Under the pieces are notes generated by a model, which was given only the letters and a program-made list of their open reading frames with translations, had not been told where the DNA came from and made no database searches. 64,000 bases of DNA from Epiperipatus broadwayi (taxonomy: Eukaryota > Onychophora > Udeonychophora > Euonychophora > Peripatidae). Position numbers and translations under genes: made by a program. The DNA lies in contig JAQFVV010006353.1 in assembly GCA_028023455.1 (NCBI GenBank), positions 126,001-190,000 on the forward strand. Direction: 5' to 3'. Below, piece after piece: positions 1-12,635 of the stretch. Each line of letters starts with the position of its first letter. Within the stretch, counting starts at the first letter, position 1.

Positions 1-293
1 ACTCATATTTTTCTTTATCTAATCTATAGGAGAATATAAATTGTGTTTGTGACCCTCTCCTATACTAATATTCAATGAGAAGAAACCAAGAGCAACTTCT
101 TCACAACTACACATTATCAATAAATGAGATACGTGACAATTTTATAAATATAATTGTTTTATTTTATGTAAATTATATATTCAGATGAGTATAGGCCATC
201 AAGCAAGATGCTCATTTTCTTTTTTCTACATTATGTTTCTTTCATTTTATTCTAAAATGTTTGGTTTATTCCCCCAATTAAACTGGATTGCCG

Positions 294-365
294 TGCGCGG
301 TTTGGTTTAGTTGGTAGAGTCTCCAATTTGAGATGAGGTTCCAGAAGATTGATCGAGATCATTTG
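294..365 (+). repeat. tRNA-like patch, possible SINE head
   Basis: The stretch contains a good A-box-like core (TTTAGTTGGTAGAGT) but only a weak B-box-like part (GATTGATCGAG). It could be the decayed 5' end of a tRNA-derived SINE. It does not fold into a convincing tRNA gene. Confidence 0.25.
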
Positions 366-2328
366 TAATATACTACTGCACTAGAGATAGTCAAGTACAT
401 GTTGTTACAATATATAAATATTTTATGCTATAATGTGATTGTTCTGTGAACATTATATATTTAATCAGCAATAGAAGTCGTTTATGTGTGATTAAAATTA
501 TTAGCATTACAATATATATTTATATATATAAATTTATTTACCATTACGATAATTTAATGAAGAGACTAATGATATTAACTGGAAATGTTTGAATTGTTTT
601 GCTCATACGTTGAATTTGTAGTGATTCAACTCATCTGTTCACTACTTTCTTGAAGGAAAGGTTCTATCTTCTCATCGTTCTTTTTGGTAGTGAATCATTA
701 TAAAAAGTTTTTGCTTTATTATGGACTGAATATGATACTGTCTTATACAATCTGCACCAGAAATGTGCTCAACTATATGATGCGAACTGCTATGAACTAG
801 GGTTAACCAATAACTAACGGTAATTGTGGTTTATGCAATATGGAAATTTTAACATTTGTTACTTATAATTTGAATATTTTTAATTGATTTTACTATAGGC
901 TAATTTTTTTGTGTCTAAACCTGTTTACCTGAAAACTCCTCCTTTCTGTTTTGAATGAGACTTAGCTAGTCATTCATTAAATATTCCTCTATTTTTGATA
1001 ATTCTATTTTTACAATTAAACATTTTTTCAATATAATATATTGATTATCTTAACATTATTTATTACAAATGTATGCTTTCAAGTGATAAGCATTTTAAAA
1101 ATTAATATTTTACCATTTTAAAAATATGATTGTAAACATCTAAGTCAAGGTCTTGTTATAACAATGGTACTTGGCGTCATTGACTGTAATTTACGTATTT
1201 GAAAAATTAGAAGGACAAAATATTAGATATTTGAAGTTTATGTTATTAAAAGAAGAATATATTTAGGGTTAATTATCATCAAAAAAAAAAAAAGGAAAAA
1301 AATTCTAAAAGTTAATATATTATTTATTATTAATAAAATTTAAAAAAAATTTTTTTTTACCATTTTAACAAAAGTGATTTCATTTTACCCAGCAGAAGCT
1401 GCTTCAGCTTCCTGTGATAAATTTTGTAATAGTTTTCTTTTTTAAAAATAAATAGTTTTCAAGACAATCTCCAATTAATGACATAGGTTTTGGTTCAAAA
1501 TGTCTTTTTTTACAAAAGTATTGCATCATAACCTTTAATTTGTAAACATATTACTGAAATCATAATTTTTCTTGATAAATCTAGATTAATCAGTTGTTTA
1601 TCTTTAAACTAAAACCCTCTGTCAATTAAGAAATTCTCAATTCTATTGACTTTTAGGCCACTCCCTGATAACATTTTCTTACTAATAGAGTGCTGTCAAT
1701 TGTGCAGAAGATTCATATAATGCTGACATCTTCAGACTTTTTTAACCAATACTTTCAAATTGTTACTGTGTAAATAAGAAGCTGCAGATTATGGTGCAAG
1801 GTTGTATAAAGGCTCAAAACAGTGTAGAGAAGATATTAATATAACTACCATCATAAGACTGCCAAACAGCCAATCTGCATGAAGCTGCTGCTGTTATCTC
1901 CTCTAACCATTCAAATGATATCACCATAGTGATTAATACATTGCATTAAGATCAACTGCAATATTATTGTTAAAACATATTTTTTGCCACCACACATCGA
2001 TTTATAACATTTGCAGCTGTAATCGTTTACCATCGTATTGACAGTATATTTTATATGCATATAATAAAGTGCTTCTTAATAAATAAATAAATAAACATTT
2101 GTGCAAACTATTGCCAAGTAATATTCAAATGCCAAAAGAGTCTGTTACTGTCTGTTGATTCCAATCTAAAATCATCAGAAGTTTTTTTTTAATTTTCCCC
2201 AATAAAATAATTAAATAATTAACTTTTGCTTACTGTTAAAATGTTATCATCTGATGCAGTGTTAATGACAACAAATCACTAAACTCTCAGGCTTAAATAA
2301 TAGGATGGGAGCAGCAGTTCTCCACTCT

Positions 2329-2389
2329 AGTGCCATCTAGTGTAAGTTTGATTAATCAATAATTATTTAAGTTTATGCTAGATGGCACT
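2329..2389. repeat. Small inverted repeat
   Basis: AGTGCCATCTAG on the left pairs with CTAGATGGCACT on the right, leaving a ~37-base AT-rich loop. The same CCATCTAGTG word recurs near 4655, 18716, 34497 and 34745, so it probably belongs to dispersed repeat copies. Confidence 0.5.
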
Positions 2390-2461
2390 CAGTGCTGCTC
2401 TGGTCTTAATGATAGTTTTTATATATACTGAATATCTGTGCATTTTGTTCATTGATTTTAC

Positions 2462-2647
2462 TACAGGATGTCCCCAAATTAATACCATATTTCCTGGTGG
2501 AATATGTTCACCATGATTAGGAGAGAACACTTTGTGTGCGTGTACAAACGAGTGGCTAACACATAGAGATTATTTTTGCAAATATTTTGTGAATTAAGAT
2601 ACATTTAGCTACAACTTTCCATTTAACTTTTTGGGATGCTCTCTATA
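2462..2647. repeat. Possible short mariner-type MITE
   Basis: The left end reads TACAGGATGTCCCCAAA and the right end, reverse-complemented, TATAGAGAGCATCCCAAA. These resemble the TACAGGGTGTCCCAAA-like termini of mariner elements. The ~185 bases between hold no open frame. The ends match imperfectly, so the call is tentative. Confidence 0.3.
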
Positions 2648-3274
2648 ATCATGAGTACTCAGTCAGTTAATGATGTGAAGGTAATACATTAGTTTCAAAT
2701 TCAGGCTCACTTCTTATATATAGTAGCTGGTGTGATTAACCTGCAAAAAATAGTGATATATCTTATCATTAATATTTTTTTTAAGTCTATCATGTCTTTT
2801 TAGACTCTGAGGATTAAAGCCCATATGAAACATGGAAATTTTTGGGAATCAGTTGAGCCTAGGATTTGTTTTGTCTATTATGCAATCTGTAGTTAATCCA
2901 GCTAAATATCTGGTTATCAGTCAGCCTAGATAGTTATGTTGGTATTGAGTGTAAAGGTTAATCTGAATGGGTCAGATGATTGCTAAATCAGTATTACTAA
3001 AACATGATTAAAATATGGAATTCACTATTAGTTGAGAGATATACCATTTTACTAAGGGTGTAGAGTATATAATTACATTTACCTTTTGTTTTCATGCATA
3101 GTTTGTTCTGTGACATGTTTAACCACAACTCAAATCATGAAAAGTGTAATTCGACTCAAAAAGTAAAATTGACAGTTGTAAATTTTTTTTATGACTTCTA
3201 TATGCACTATGCATGCACACACACACATCTTTTTGATTGGTATGGAAGAATATGTATTTTTAAGTTTTTGGGTT

Positions 3275-3410
3275 TATCAATGCATTTCTGGTAGATCGTC
3301 AGATTCTGGATCTATGATCCCTGGAGTAATTCCAGATTGTGGCACTTCTGCAGCTTGGCCTTCTTATGAACTCCTAAGCAATAAAGTAATTGGGTTGTTT
3401 TTATAATACA
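3275..3410 (+). repeat. SINE 3' part
   Basis: The stretch ends with CTTCTTATGAACTCCTAAGC followed by AATAAAGT. The same 3' motif occurs in the tRNA-derived SINE at 21124-21247 on the other strand, so this is probably a 5'-truncated copy of that family. Confidence 0.45.
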
Positions 3411-4562
3411 TCTCTCATCTTGACTCTATCATATTGCAACCTTTCTTCGGTATCCTATCACATTATGCACCTATTTAAGAACCACTTCACTTTTTAGGTG
3501 AGTTGAACATAAACATCTGGAATAATTTAATTTCATATATATATATTTAAACTTAATGTTTATATTGACGAAGTCAACATACTTCAAGGATATTGATAAT
3601 GTAAGTCATGCCTTTATTAAAATCTTTTATTTAAGGAAGTCATAGAATTAGCAATCAACATTCAACAACTTTACTTTTTTTTATGTATCCTAATGAATAG
3701 CTCATCAGAAGTACTACATCCTTAAAAATAAGCTATACTTGTTTATAAGCAAAATATTTATGTTATTATTCATAATGCGACAAATATTCTACTTACTATT
3801 CAATGCGTGTGCTGTACGTTGGTGTAAAATACATAATGTTGACAAGTTAGCTTTTGTTGAAAAGGTAAATTAAATCAATCAAATCTAAATAAACGTACTA
3901 GTGGGTTTTATGGTTGTTAAAATTACTTTGACATTGTAAAACAGTTTACAAAATTTTTGTTATATATAAAAGATGTACATTTATTATCTTTTACTCTTGC
4001 ATGCACACACACATACATATATATATACAACAGTTTTAATTTATAAAAAAAGGTAAATAATATATAAATTAAAAGAAAGTACTTTCGACGACGTTGTGAT
4101 CATTATCAAATGAATTTACGTCTGACTAAAACAGATATCACATGGTATTCCAAGAATTGTGTAGATCCATATTAGCGAACTACTTATACAATCTTTAAAT
4201 TGGTTTATACAAATTGCCCGTGTAAATGTTGTAAATGCTTACAACGTAATCGAAAGTACTTATGAGTATTACTTTATTGTTCATAATTATTATAATTTGA
4301 AACTATCACATATAGTATATTTTTAATAGATAACATTATATATATACATATATACAGGGCTAGTCCCATAGGTGAGACACTTATATCAGGTACCAAATTA
4401 AAAACAGCAGTAAAATGAGCCATTATATTTGAAGGAATATTGATTTTTTTTTTTTATAAAATATCTTTATTTTATATTCATTGTTTTATTCTGCAGATCC
4501 TTTTAATCCATTAAAACATCATATGATCACATTTTCTTATCTAATACACATTGTAATAATCA

Positions 4563-4738
4563 ATAGATTCCAGAAACTAGTCTGGATATTAGATAAATAG
4601 GCACTGGATATGGATAATAATGCAGAATCTTCTAACATCTATTGATTACTAGAACTTGCACTAGATGGCACTATTGTGTGAATGTTTTACTACAGTGTGT
4701 TCTGTGTTAGTAAAGGGGTGTTATATTATGTAGAAAAT
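4563..4738 (+). repeat. Dispersed repeat family A
   Basis: One of five related copies (4563, 12043, 17370, 37457, 48698) marked by CAGAAACTAGTCTGG near the left and a GCACT(A/G)GATGGCACTA-like core near the right. No coding potential. It abuts the LINE fragment that begins at about 4739. Confidence 0.55.
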
Positions 4739-5640
4739 GAACAAAGAGAAGTAGGAAGACAGTATTACATACAGATGTGTGGATGGTGAAGTAAGCAATT
4801 CAAGGCACAATGGGATGCTCAAGTTTTTATATGAGAGATGCAAAAGCAAAATGAAAATGTTTGGTAGATTACAGTTTATGGATAATATGAGAATAGCCAA
4901 AAATAGTATTTAATTGGGTTCCAAGTAAGTCAGATAATAAGATGGGTGAGAAAGGTATTATGGCATGCAGAGGATTTGGATAAAGACTTTATAGTATATT
5001 TGTACAAAAGGTGTGATGATTGTATTAGGAGGATTGTTGAGTATTATACTGGCAAGGAATGGGATAGAAGAATGGATGCATTAATAAAAAATAGGGAGTT
5101 GGAAAGATGGAGAACTAGAATGGAGAATAAAAAGATTTTAAATATATATAGAAGTAAACAATAGTTAATTTACGATAATAGCTCGGAAAGTAATTTACTG
5201 TTTAAGGCTCGAATGGGATCTTTAGCAACAAGGGCATATTCACATAAATGGAGAAAGATGAGTGATTTAGTCTGCAAGTTATGTAAGGAAGGCATAGAAA
5301 ATATTAGGCATCTGTTAATTGAATGTAAATGCTTACAAACAGAAAGGGTACAAATAATGAAGTTGTGGGAGAATAAATATAAACAAAGTGATTATACAGA
5401 AAGTGAGTTATTGGTTTTTATGCTGGGTTTGGGAAAAGTTAAGGGGGTTTAGATATAAAAACCATAGAGTGGACAAAGATGATGTTGTGGAAATGGGATG
5501 GAGCAGGATAGAGAAAAATATGAGAAAAACTTTAAAATGGACAGTGAAGGTAAAGTGGTTTACTGGTTTCTCTGGGCATAGTGGCTGAGAGATTTCTGAC
5601 TCTGAAAAAGGAGAAGCCATAGTGCATCACATCACATAGT
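4739..5640 (+). pseudogene. CR1-like LINE, 5'-truncated 3' end of ORF2
   Basis: This is a second copy of the family whose intact ORF2 lies at 44076-47528. Homology begins at a point equivalent to about 46731. It covers the last ~265 residues of ORF2, including the LYKRCDDCIRRIVEYYTGKE stretch and the CX2CX8HX4C zinc-knuckle-like block (CKLC...H...C), and continues into the 3' UTR with a GTTTCTCTGGGCATAGTGGC segment and a terminal CATCACATCACAT. In-frame stops (for example after IYRSKQ near 5162) and frameshifts break it. Abrupt loss of the 5' part is typical of incomplete target-primed reverse transcription. The family name CR1-like rests on the intact copy. Confidence 0.88.
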
Positions 5641-5745
5641 TTTAGATCATTTTAAATAAGTTTCAAGAGCTTTGAAATGTTTAGTTTTCAAGGTTTGTCT
5701 CTGATGACAAAAGTAATAAATCAGATTCTGCTACTGCTGCTGCTG

Positions 5746-5940
<195 letters not shown>

Positions 5941-6285
5941 TTTCAAAGCAAAACTTTATTGAGTCTAAAAAGTTACAGAGTCACATCTAGTAATATATTG
6001 ATTTTTTACAAATGAAAAACAAATTACAACTTTCAGTATATAAGTCTTTATCTTTTCTGCATACTTTTTTTTTTCTTCTTGTTTTTAAATTTGGCCTTCT
6101 ATTTAGTTCAGTTTATGCTTGCATTTTTTTAAAGTTGGAAAAAATGCTGATGCTGAAAATGTCATCATCTATCTTATTGGCCTTTATATTTCATAGACTG
6201 GATCTTTGTTTCAAGTGTGACCATGTGGCTGCAAATATATCTGGTTGAGCTAGGATGCTGTCTCTTTTTCTTAACAGTTCTAGTT

Positions 6286-9200
6286 TTATTGAATATGTTG
6301 CTGGGTGGCATCGAGGGTTATTGGCAAGTGCAAAAGTGATCTGGTGCACCAGTAGGCATAAAGGCTGTATGTTGCTGCATGAATAGCAGGGTTGTTGCCT
6401 TTTTTAAATGTATTTATTATTTCATCAATTGAAATGATAGCCTTTCTGTATGTGGTAAACATTGTGCGACGTATTGTTTCTAGGGCACTGCAGGAATGAA
6501 GAAAATGATCTTGTGTCTCTTCTTCTCTATGACATAGCCCGCACATGGGGTCTATATTTGTATAGAATCTACGAAATCTAAGGAAATGGGTTGTGGGTAG
6601 AGCATTGAGATTAAGCTTAAGTAGAAAATCAAATAATTTTGGTTCTAATGACCATTTTCTGAATTGTTGCAGTAGTTGCCTGTTGTCTATTCCAAGAACT
6701 GATGGTTGTAGATTAGGTGTCTGGTTTGGATATAGTATATTATAAATGTCCCAGTATGTATACTTGTTGTCATTATTGAGTGATATTTTGTTGTATATTG
6801 GCTTGAGTTCTTCAATCAGTGTGGATAGATATCCATATGAAGGGGGTGGTCTGTCTGTGGGTATCTTTTTATGGTTGCTGTTATTAGATTTACTGATTTC
6901 TGCGTGTAAAAAACCTTGATTGTATGGAGTCCAAGTCCATTGCTATGTGGTGGTCTGCTCAGATTTTTTAAAGATATTGCCACTGTCTTTCTCTTCCATA
7001 TTAGTTTGTTACAGATTGATGAGATTTTAGATATGAATGTTTTTGCAAATTTGATTATAGGTGTATAGTATGTAATTTTTGTAATTATAAGTTGGTTAAA
7101 TAGTGCTACCTTTGCATATATTGACAGGTATGACTTTTCAAGTGAGGCTGTGATTTTTTCAGCATCTTTTTTTAATTTATTTTGAATTTTTTGCCTCATT
7201 CCATTGGTTGCAAGGTAGAATGGGAAACCAAGGAAAGCAGATGGTTTACCATTAAACATCTCTGTACAGTGCTTGCCTGTGTATATTGACCATGCAGCAG
7301 TTTTATTTGTGTTAATTTTTAAATTAAAATTTGAGGTATAATTCTTGATTATCTCTTGTAATATAGGGAGGTTCTTTTTAGAGGGGAGGAAAACAGTTAC
7401 ATTGTCCATATAGGCTATGCATGATATATTTAAAGCAGTGTTTGGAATTTGAATGCCTTTTATTTTTTTCTGTATCTCTATTAATAGAGGATTTATATAT
7501 ATATTGTAAAGAGCAAGGCACTTAGGGGGGATCCTTGCAGGATGGATTGACTCGGTCTGAAGGCTGGTGATTTTTTTCCATTCAATGTGATGTGAATTTC
7601 ACGGCTGAGTAGCAGATTGGCTATTATATATAGTAGGGATGGAGGTGTTGTTGTTTTTTTCAGCACATCTAATAATTTGGCTATAGGCACTGAGTCAAAA
7701 GCTGCCTCAATGTCTAGTTGAACTATAATTGGTGCATATTTCTTTCTTTTTTTACTACTTCGATAATTGTTTTGTACATTAAGGCACCCTGGCCAATGGA
7801 TGATCCTTTTTTGGCATATTGTGCTGATGATAACACAGGGAGTATGTGTTGTTCTATTTTTTCCTTTATCACTCTTTCAAGAATTTTTATTCCTAAAGGT
7901 CCCATTGAAATTGGTCGTAGATTAGATAAAGATGATATTGCTGTTGGTTTTTTGTTAAATGGAACCATTGCAATTGGGTATAGACTTTGTATGTTGTAAA
8001 TTTTTTGGGATATGTAATTGGCTAGATCGCACAGGTATTTTGCTGTGAAGTGACTAAGATGTTTGAACACAAATTTGGGGATTCCTTGTGGTCCTGGGTG
8101 ACATGTGTTTGTTATTGTTGCAAGTTGAAATGCAATGTCAGTTGTTGTTATTGGTGTGTCTGTTTCAGGGTCTCCAAATATGTCTTCATTTGGTATGTAC
8201 ACTCTCTGTTTTTGCAGTTTTTTTTTTTAAAGTGTTGATATATTGGGTTTATCATGTTATGTCCAGCTGTTATAGAGCCATCCATTTCAAGTGCCATAGG
8301 CACTCTGACTGTGGATGGGTATCCCAATGCCCACCATATGTATGCTCTGGTCCAAGTATGTTGTTGTGTAAGGCATATTTTTTTTCTTTTTTATTGCTAC
8401 ATATTGCTTTAGTGTATTGCATGTATTGTTGTACATTTCTGTAAGTTTTTTAATTTGTGTTTGATTATCTGTAGTTGGTCTGGAAATGGTTATTCTTTTA
8501 TGTAGTTCATCTGCCAATGCTAATAATCTGGTGGGGGGGTGTTGAGTTGCAGGTAATATGATTGATGTTGAAAGAAAGTATATTGGTGAATGCTATATAC
8601 TTTTGTACTGGATCGAGTGACATGTTTTGAAGTTTTTGGAGCATTATATATGTTTCTGAATATAAGAATTCAGTTGTTTGTGCTGGAAGAAGTATTCACA
8701 TAGTCTTTTGGAGGGCTATTGTTGTATTTTGTATTTTTGTTAGGTCGAGGGTGATGAACTGAGCAGCATGATCTGAGATTATAGATGGACAGAGTTCAAG
8801 ATTAAAATAATGATGTAACATTGGTGAGTAGAAACACAAATCAATAAGTGACTTATATCTATTGTTATTAAAAGATATTGAGTTTGATGGGAGAAAACCC
8901 TCAGCACTCATAAGTGGGATTGTTATTTGATGGATCCATTTGGTGACAAAAGTTTGGTAGGTCATGTTGAAATCTCCCAGGAGTATTATGGGATTTGGTG
9001 TTGCTGTAAGCATTGAATTTATTGTTGCTATTATTCTGGAGATGATGACAGGGCCTGGTGGTATTTATACAAATACTAGGTTAAGTGTGATATTTTTATG
9101 ATGGAGTGTTAATATGATAAGATTAGAGTCAATATATATAATTTTAAAAGAATCGAAAGGGCAGTTGTGGGAAATAATTATGCCTGTGCCACCTGATGGT

Positions 9201-9400
9201 GATGATGTTTGCCTTGAGCAGGCACAAAAACCTTGGCTGACTAAATATTTTGATGGATCAATTTGAGAGCTGCTGTATATTTTTGTTTCCAAAAGCCCCA
9301 GTATGTGTGGTTGTGTTGTATGTAACCATTTTTTGAGATCAAAAAGTTTTTTGGTGGCATTTAAGCCTCTAATGTTGAGAGATCCAATTTTTATCTTCAT
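6286..9400 (-). pseudogene. LINE ORF2, AP endonuclease and reverse transcriptase, disrupted
   Basis: Reads leftward. Endonuclease: IGSLNIRGLN near the start, LLETK, an in-frame TAA at 9065 (likely a lost Tyr codon), then the same frame resumes with ILLGDFNM and IISDHAAQF. Reverse transcriptase: GPQGIPKFVFK and LSNLRPISM in 7723-8202, LDIEAAFDSV across 7660-7735, LQGSPLSALLF in 7493-7690, and AYMDNVTVF near 7385-7415 where AYADD would be expected. A CX2CX8HX4C block (CGLC...H...C) lies in 6286-6546. Several frameshifts and stops separate these pieces, and the altered catalytic motif means this copy would be dead even if read through. Confidence 0.88.
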
Positions 9401-9837
9401 GTTTTAAATAATTTTTTAACAGGGTATTGATTTTTATTTTATTTTTAATACTAAATGTTTGTTTATATTGCAGTAGATGGATGCTGATACATATTTAAGA
9501 CATTGTTGGGTTTATTATCAGTTTTTCTTTCATTTAATATTGCTTCAGACTCTATACAGGCAATTTGTGATGAAACCGAACAGGTGTCCATTTGTTGTTG
9601 GCTTACATCCATTTCTATTTCATCATTTTCTAAATTGTATATGTCTGATGAGTTGTGCTTTTGGTCTGTTTTTTTTTGCCTTTTTGGATTCATAATTTTT
9701 AGCTGGTCTACCTGGCTTTCTTTTTCCCTCTGGTGTATTCTCTTGAATAGGTGGAAGAGGGGCTTCTATTGCATCCATTATGTTTGATGCAGTTTTGTTT
9801 ATAATTGTAGTTTTTTTTTATTATTGGTATCTCTATA

Positions 9838-11076
9838 TTAATTATCTGGATTTATATTTTCATTACATAACTGTGTGTGTTTACTTTCTGTTTGTTGATT
9901 TTTACTTGGTACACATTTTGTTTTATTGAGATGCTGATCCTGTGATGTAATTGCTGTATTTTGTGTTGTGGTTTCTTGAGAATTATTTTCGTTTGAATCT
10001 TGGATTTCTGTGTTAGTTTTTGTGTTATTATTTTTTTGGTTGGTCTTTGGGATAGGCAATTCTGCTCCATTATTATTTTGGTTTGTGGGTGTTTGAACCT
10101 GTTTTTTTCCGGTTTCTATTATTGGGTTGCCAATGGATGTAGTGTTATTATAAATTTTATTTTCATCACTGGGTTGTTCTGGGGAGAGGATTTTAGTTTG
10201 TTCACAGTGATTGCTTTTTGTGTTATCGCACTGAGTTGCTAGGTGTCCTCTCTGTCCACAGCCAAAACAATGTGGCTTTAAACCTTTTATGTGAAGAGAG
10301 AGTGTCGCTTCTTGATCTGTAATCTGTGTTGGAATCATTGAGGCATCTACGTTTTTATGTAGTTTTATTTTAAATTCAAAACGATTACTGCATATCGGTA
10401 TAGGTGTGTCTTTTAAATATATAGGCTGTAGGGCAATTACTTTTCCAAACGGGTTTATCATTTTTTGAAAATCTTGTACGTTGTATTTAAGATAAGTATT
10501 TTTAAGCACTCCAGTAATTATATTTTTCCGGTTTTCATCTATAATTACGAGTGCGTAATTATCAAGTGCTAAAATAGTGTATTGAAAACGTTCTTTTTGC
10601 TGCTGAGTATAAAAATCAATGGTTATATATCGAGAATTTGGATGGTCGGTGATACAAGAGATTGTTTCCCATAGTGCATTTTGCGTGATTGCTTCATATA
10701 ATAAAGCTTTTGGGAAACGATATAATGAGCATTGATTATCGGTTACTGCGAGTACTAACGAAGTTGGTGAAAAAAACCTGCGAAATGTTTCAAATAACGT
10801 CCGAGGCACCGTATTACTGAAACGGTCCGTTACATTTTCAAGCGTTTCTTTTGTCCAGATTGCGGCTGGGGGTTGATTTTCTTCTCAAGTGTTTAGATCA
10901 AGATTTTTAATATCATTTGTGTTTGTTCTACGGAAGCGCGGTATTTGAGTTGGTGCTGTAGTATTGCTATTACTTTTAAGTACTTTTGCATACGAAATAG
11001 GTGATGTTGAAACTAACGATGTTGTTAATTTCGTATTGGTGCTTAATTCGCTCACGCTTGACTGGGCAGTAGCCAT
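9838..11076 (-). pseudogene. LINE ORF1, zinc-knuckle protein with one in-frame stop
   Basis: Gag-like ORF1 of the LINE, presumably an RNA-binding protein that coats the element transcript. The frame starts at ATG 11076 (MATAQSSVSELS) and is open to 9838 apart from one TGA at 10885-10887; beyond it the same frame continues (EENQPPAAIWTKETLENV). The second half carries one CX2CX4HX4C zinc knuckle, CFGCGQRGHLATQC. Before it lies a region that may correspond to an RNA-recognition-like domain, which I could not confirm. The C-terminal third is Asn/Thr/Gln-rich and low in complexity. Apart from the stop no frameshift is needed, so about 412 codons are preserved. Confidence 0.8.
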
Positions 11077-11300
11077 GATTTATTCTGACTCAAGTCAGTA
11101 TTTTTTTTTTTTTTTAAAAAAGATATTAAAACACTCCGATATTTTTCAAAAAACACTATAAAATCTATTATATGATTCGATTTTTTCCTGTATTATGTTT
11201 GTTTTGCGAATAACAAGTTGGAACAAAAGTAAAAAATAAATACTTACATCGGAGAACTTAAGGATTGCTTCTTACCTCAGCAGAGATTTGCTGCGGGATC

Positions 11301-11322
11301 TATTATTATTATTATTATTATT
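11301..11322. repeat. (ATT)7 tract at LINE 5' end
   Basis: About seven TAT/ATT units lie immediately outside the 5' end of the L1/Tx1-like LINE. They match in sequence and orientation the long ATT tract at its 3' end. Confidence 0.85.
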
Positions 11323-11589
11323 GACGACTATGCTTTTTAATATTTGCATCAGATTGCTTGAAATTTACTTATCTATTAAGATATGAAAATATTTAGAAGA
11401 ATCACATCAGTGATTGATTTCCCTCTTCTTCAGAGCAGAGAAATATTTATAACTTGAATAATACACTGATTAATTTTAATAAATGTTTGCTTGTCTTATT
11501 TTCAAAGAAGTCTGAGGTTTTAGATCTTTATTATTTTATTAATTCTTATAAAATTAATCCTGTTGCAAAGGCCTAGATGTTTTTATTTT

Positions 11590-11830
11590 TTAATAATGGA
11601 TTATTTTATCATCATATCAAAAATGTTGGTAAAGCTTTTAAGATCATGGGTTCCATCTTTAGGCAAGGGTGTCTTTTCAGTGATGATACAAACTTTCATG
11701 TCATTGGTGTCCTCCATAATAAAATATGGTTCAATCATATGGAATCCTAATTCTGAACAATATTATGGTTTATTACAGTCAATTTTCAATACATTCCCTA
11801 AACGTATTTTCCTGGATTTGAGAACTTAAT
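11590..11830 (+). pseudogene. Jockey/CR1-type reverse transcriptase fragment
   Basis: Frames across this stretch give KAFKIMGSIFR, then FSDDTNFHV, then SIIKYGSIIWNPNSEQYY and LLQSIFNTFPKRI. The order matches the post-catalytic part of Jockey/CR1/I-type reverse transcriptases (GfIfR...SlvRsilEYgsviWnP). At least one frameshift is needed to join them. No endonuclease or catalytic core remains nearby, so it is a short relic of a LINE unlike the others in the window. Confidence 0.6.
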
Positions 11831-12042
11831 TTTTTTTTTTTAATTATGAATCAAAAAGTTATATTATCTAATATAATCACATTTCTTATCTTGTTTCATG
11901 TGCATGATATCCAAACTGTTTGTATATACATAATCAATTTTATCATTCCAAGGTGTTTAAGTATATAATTTAGATTTCTCTGGAGGGTTGCATCAGATCC
12001 TAAAATTAAGGTGCAATGTTATCAGAAGACTCTTCCCTGATG

Positions 12043-12224
12043 AAATCTGCAGGCTAGAAACTGGTCTGGGATATTGGATGAATAGGCACTAGATAGGGAT
12101 TTTTTACACAAATCTTGCATCCATTGATTAGTAAGGCTGGCACTGGGTGGCACTACTGTGTGGAGAATCTGCTACTGTTTTAACAGATTGGATATGCTTA
12201 GGAAATGGTAATCATGTGATACTT
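12043..12224 (+). repeat. Dispersed repeat family A
   Basis: A copy with AGAAACTGGTCTGGGATATT, a GGCACTACTGTGTGG core and TGGTAATCATGTGAT at the right end. It is followed directly by a LINE tail. Confidence 0.55.
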
Positions 12225-12545
12225 TAGTGAGTAGGAGAGGTAGATCCCATTTATATTATAAGAATTATCTCCAAAACATTCTAGAGAGATTCAATGGTAA
12301 TTGGTTTTATTGGGAAGACATGACAGAGAATAGAAACATTAGAGAGCTACAATTATGGGTAGTGGTGAAATATTTCAGAAGAATACGTTTTCTTCTGAAA
12401 AAATAAAAAGACAACATCACAAAATATCAAACTAAAAAAATGGATCAGCATGTTCTGTATATGGATTCATTTGTGGTTCATGGATATATTTGTATAGGCA
12501 TCACAAAGTTATATCTAGAGCAATTTTTATTTCTCTTTTTAGTGC
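12225..12545 (+). pseudogene. Decayed LINE C-terminal tail (second tail family)
   Basis: The DNA matches the copy at 57540-58250: GGTAGATC(T/C)CAT, then a stretch encoding remnants of the region after reverse transcriptase, then AGACAACATCACAAAATATC and a cysteine-pair segment (TGTTCTGTATATGG) followed by GGTTCA. Related elements end with a CX2C...H zinc-finger-like tail. Multiple stops make it non-coding. Other copies: 19190-19745 (minus), 52110-52710, 57540-58250. Confidence 0.55.
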
Positions 12546-12635
12546 CCTATGTATGTATGAATGTTAAATTTGAAATTATTTAAACATAACAGCCTTAAAA
12601 TTCTAGATATTACACACACATACACAAAGTATAGG

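Larger units (their letters stand above)
1..2461. other. No gene recognised
   Basis: AT-rich sequence with many homopolymer runs and short TA tracts. I see no exon with splice signals and no transposon protein on either strand. A tRNA-like patch near 294-365 and a small inverted repeat at 2329-2389 are listed separately. Confidence 0.6.
5941..11300 (-). mobile_element. Near full-length L1/Tx1-like LINE
   Basis: A ~5.4-kb non-LTR retrotransposon reading leftward: 5' UTR (about 11300-11077), ORF1 with a zinc knuckle, ORF2 with AP-endonuclease, reverse transcriptase and a terminal CX2CX8HX4C block, then a 3' end with AATAAAG just before the CAT/AAT tract. The LDIEAAFDSV and GSPLSALLF motifs and the gag-like zinc-knuckle ORF1 suit the L1/Tx1 group, but I cannot exclude a related clade. 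It carries few disruptions and so is fairly young. ATT microsatellite flanks both ends (5746-5910 and 11301-11322). Confidence 0.85.

Noticed and set aside
8088-8444. 118-residue plus-strand frame rich in Cys and Leu
   Set aside because: Antisense of the L1/Tx1-like LINE reverse transcriptase; no independent signal.
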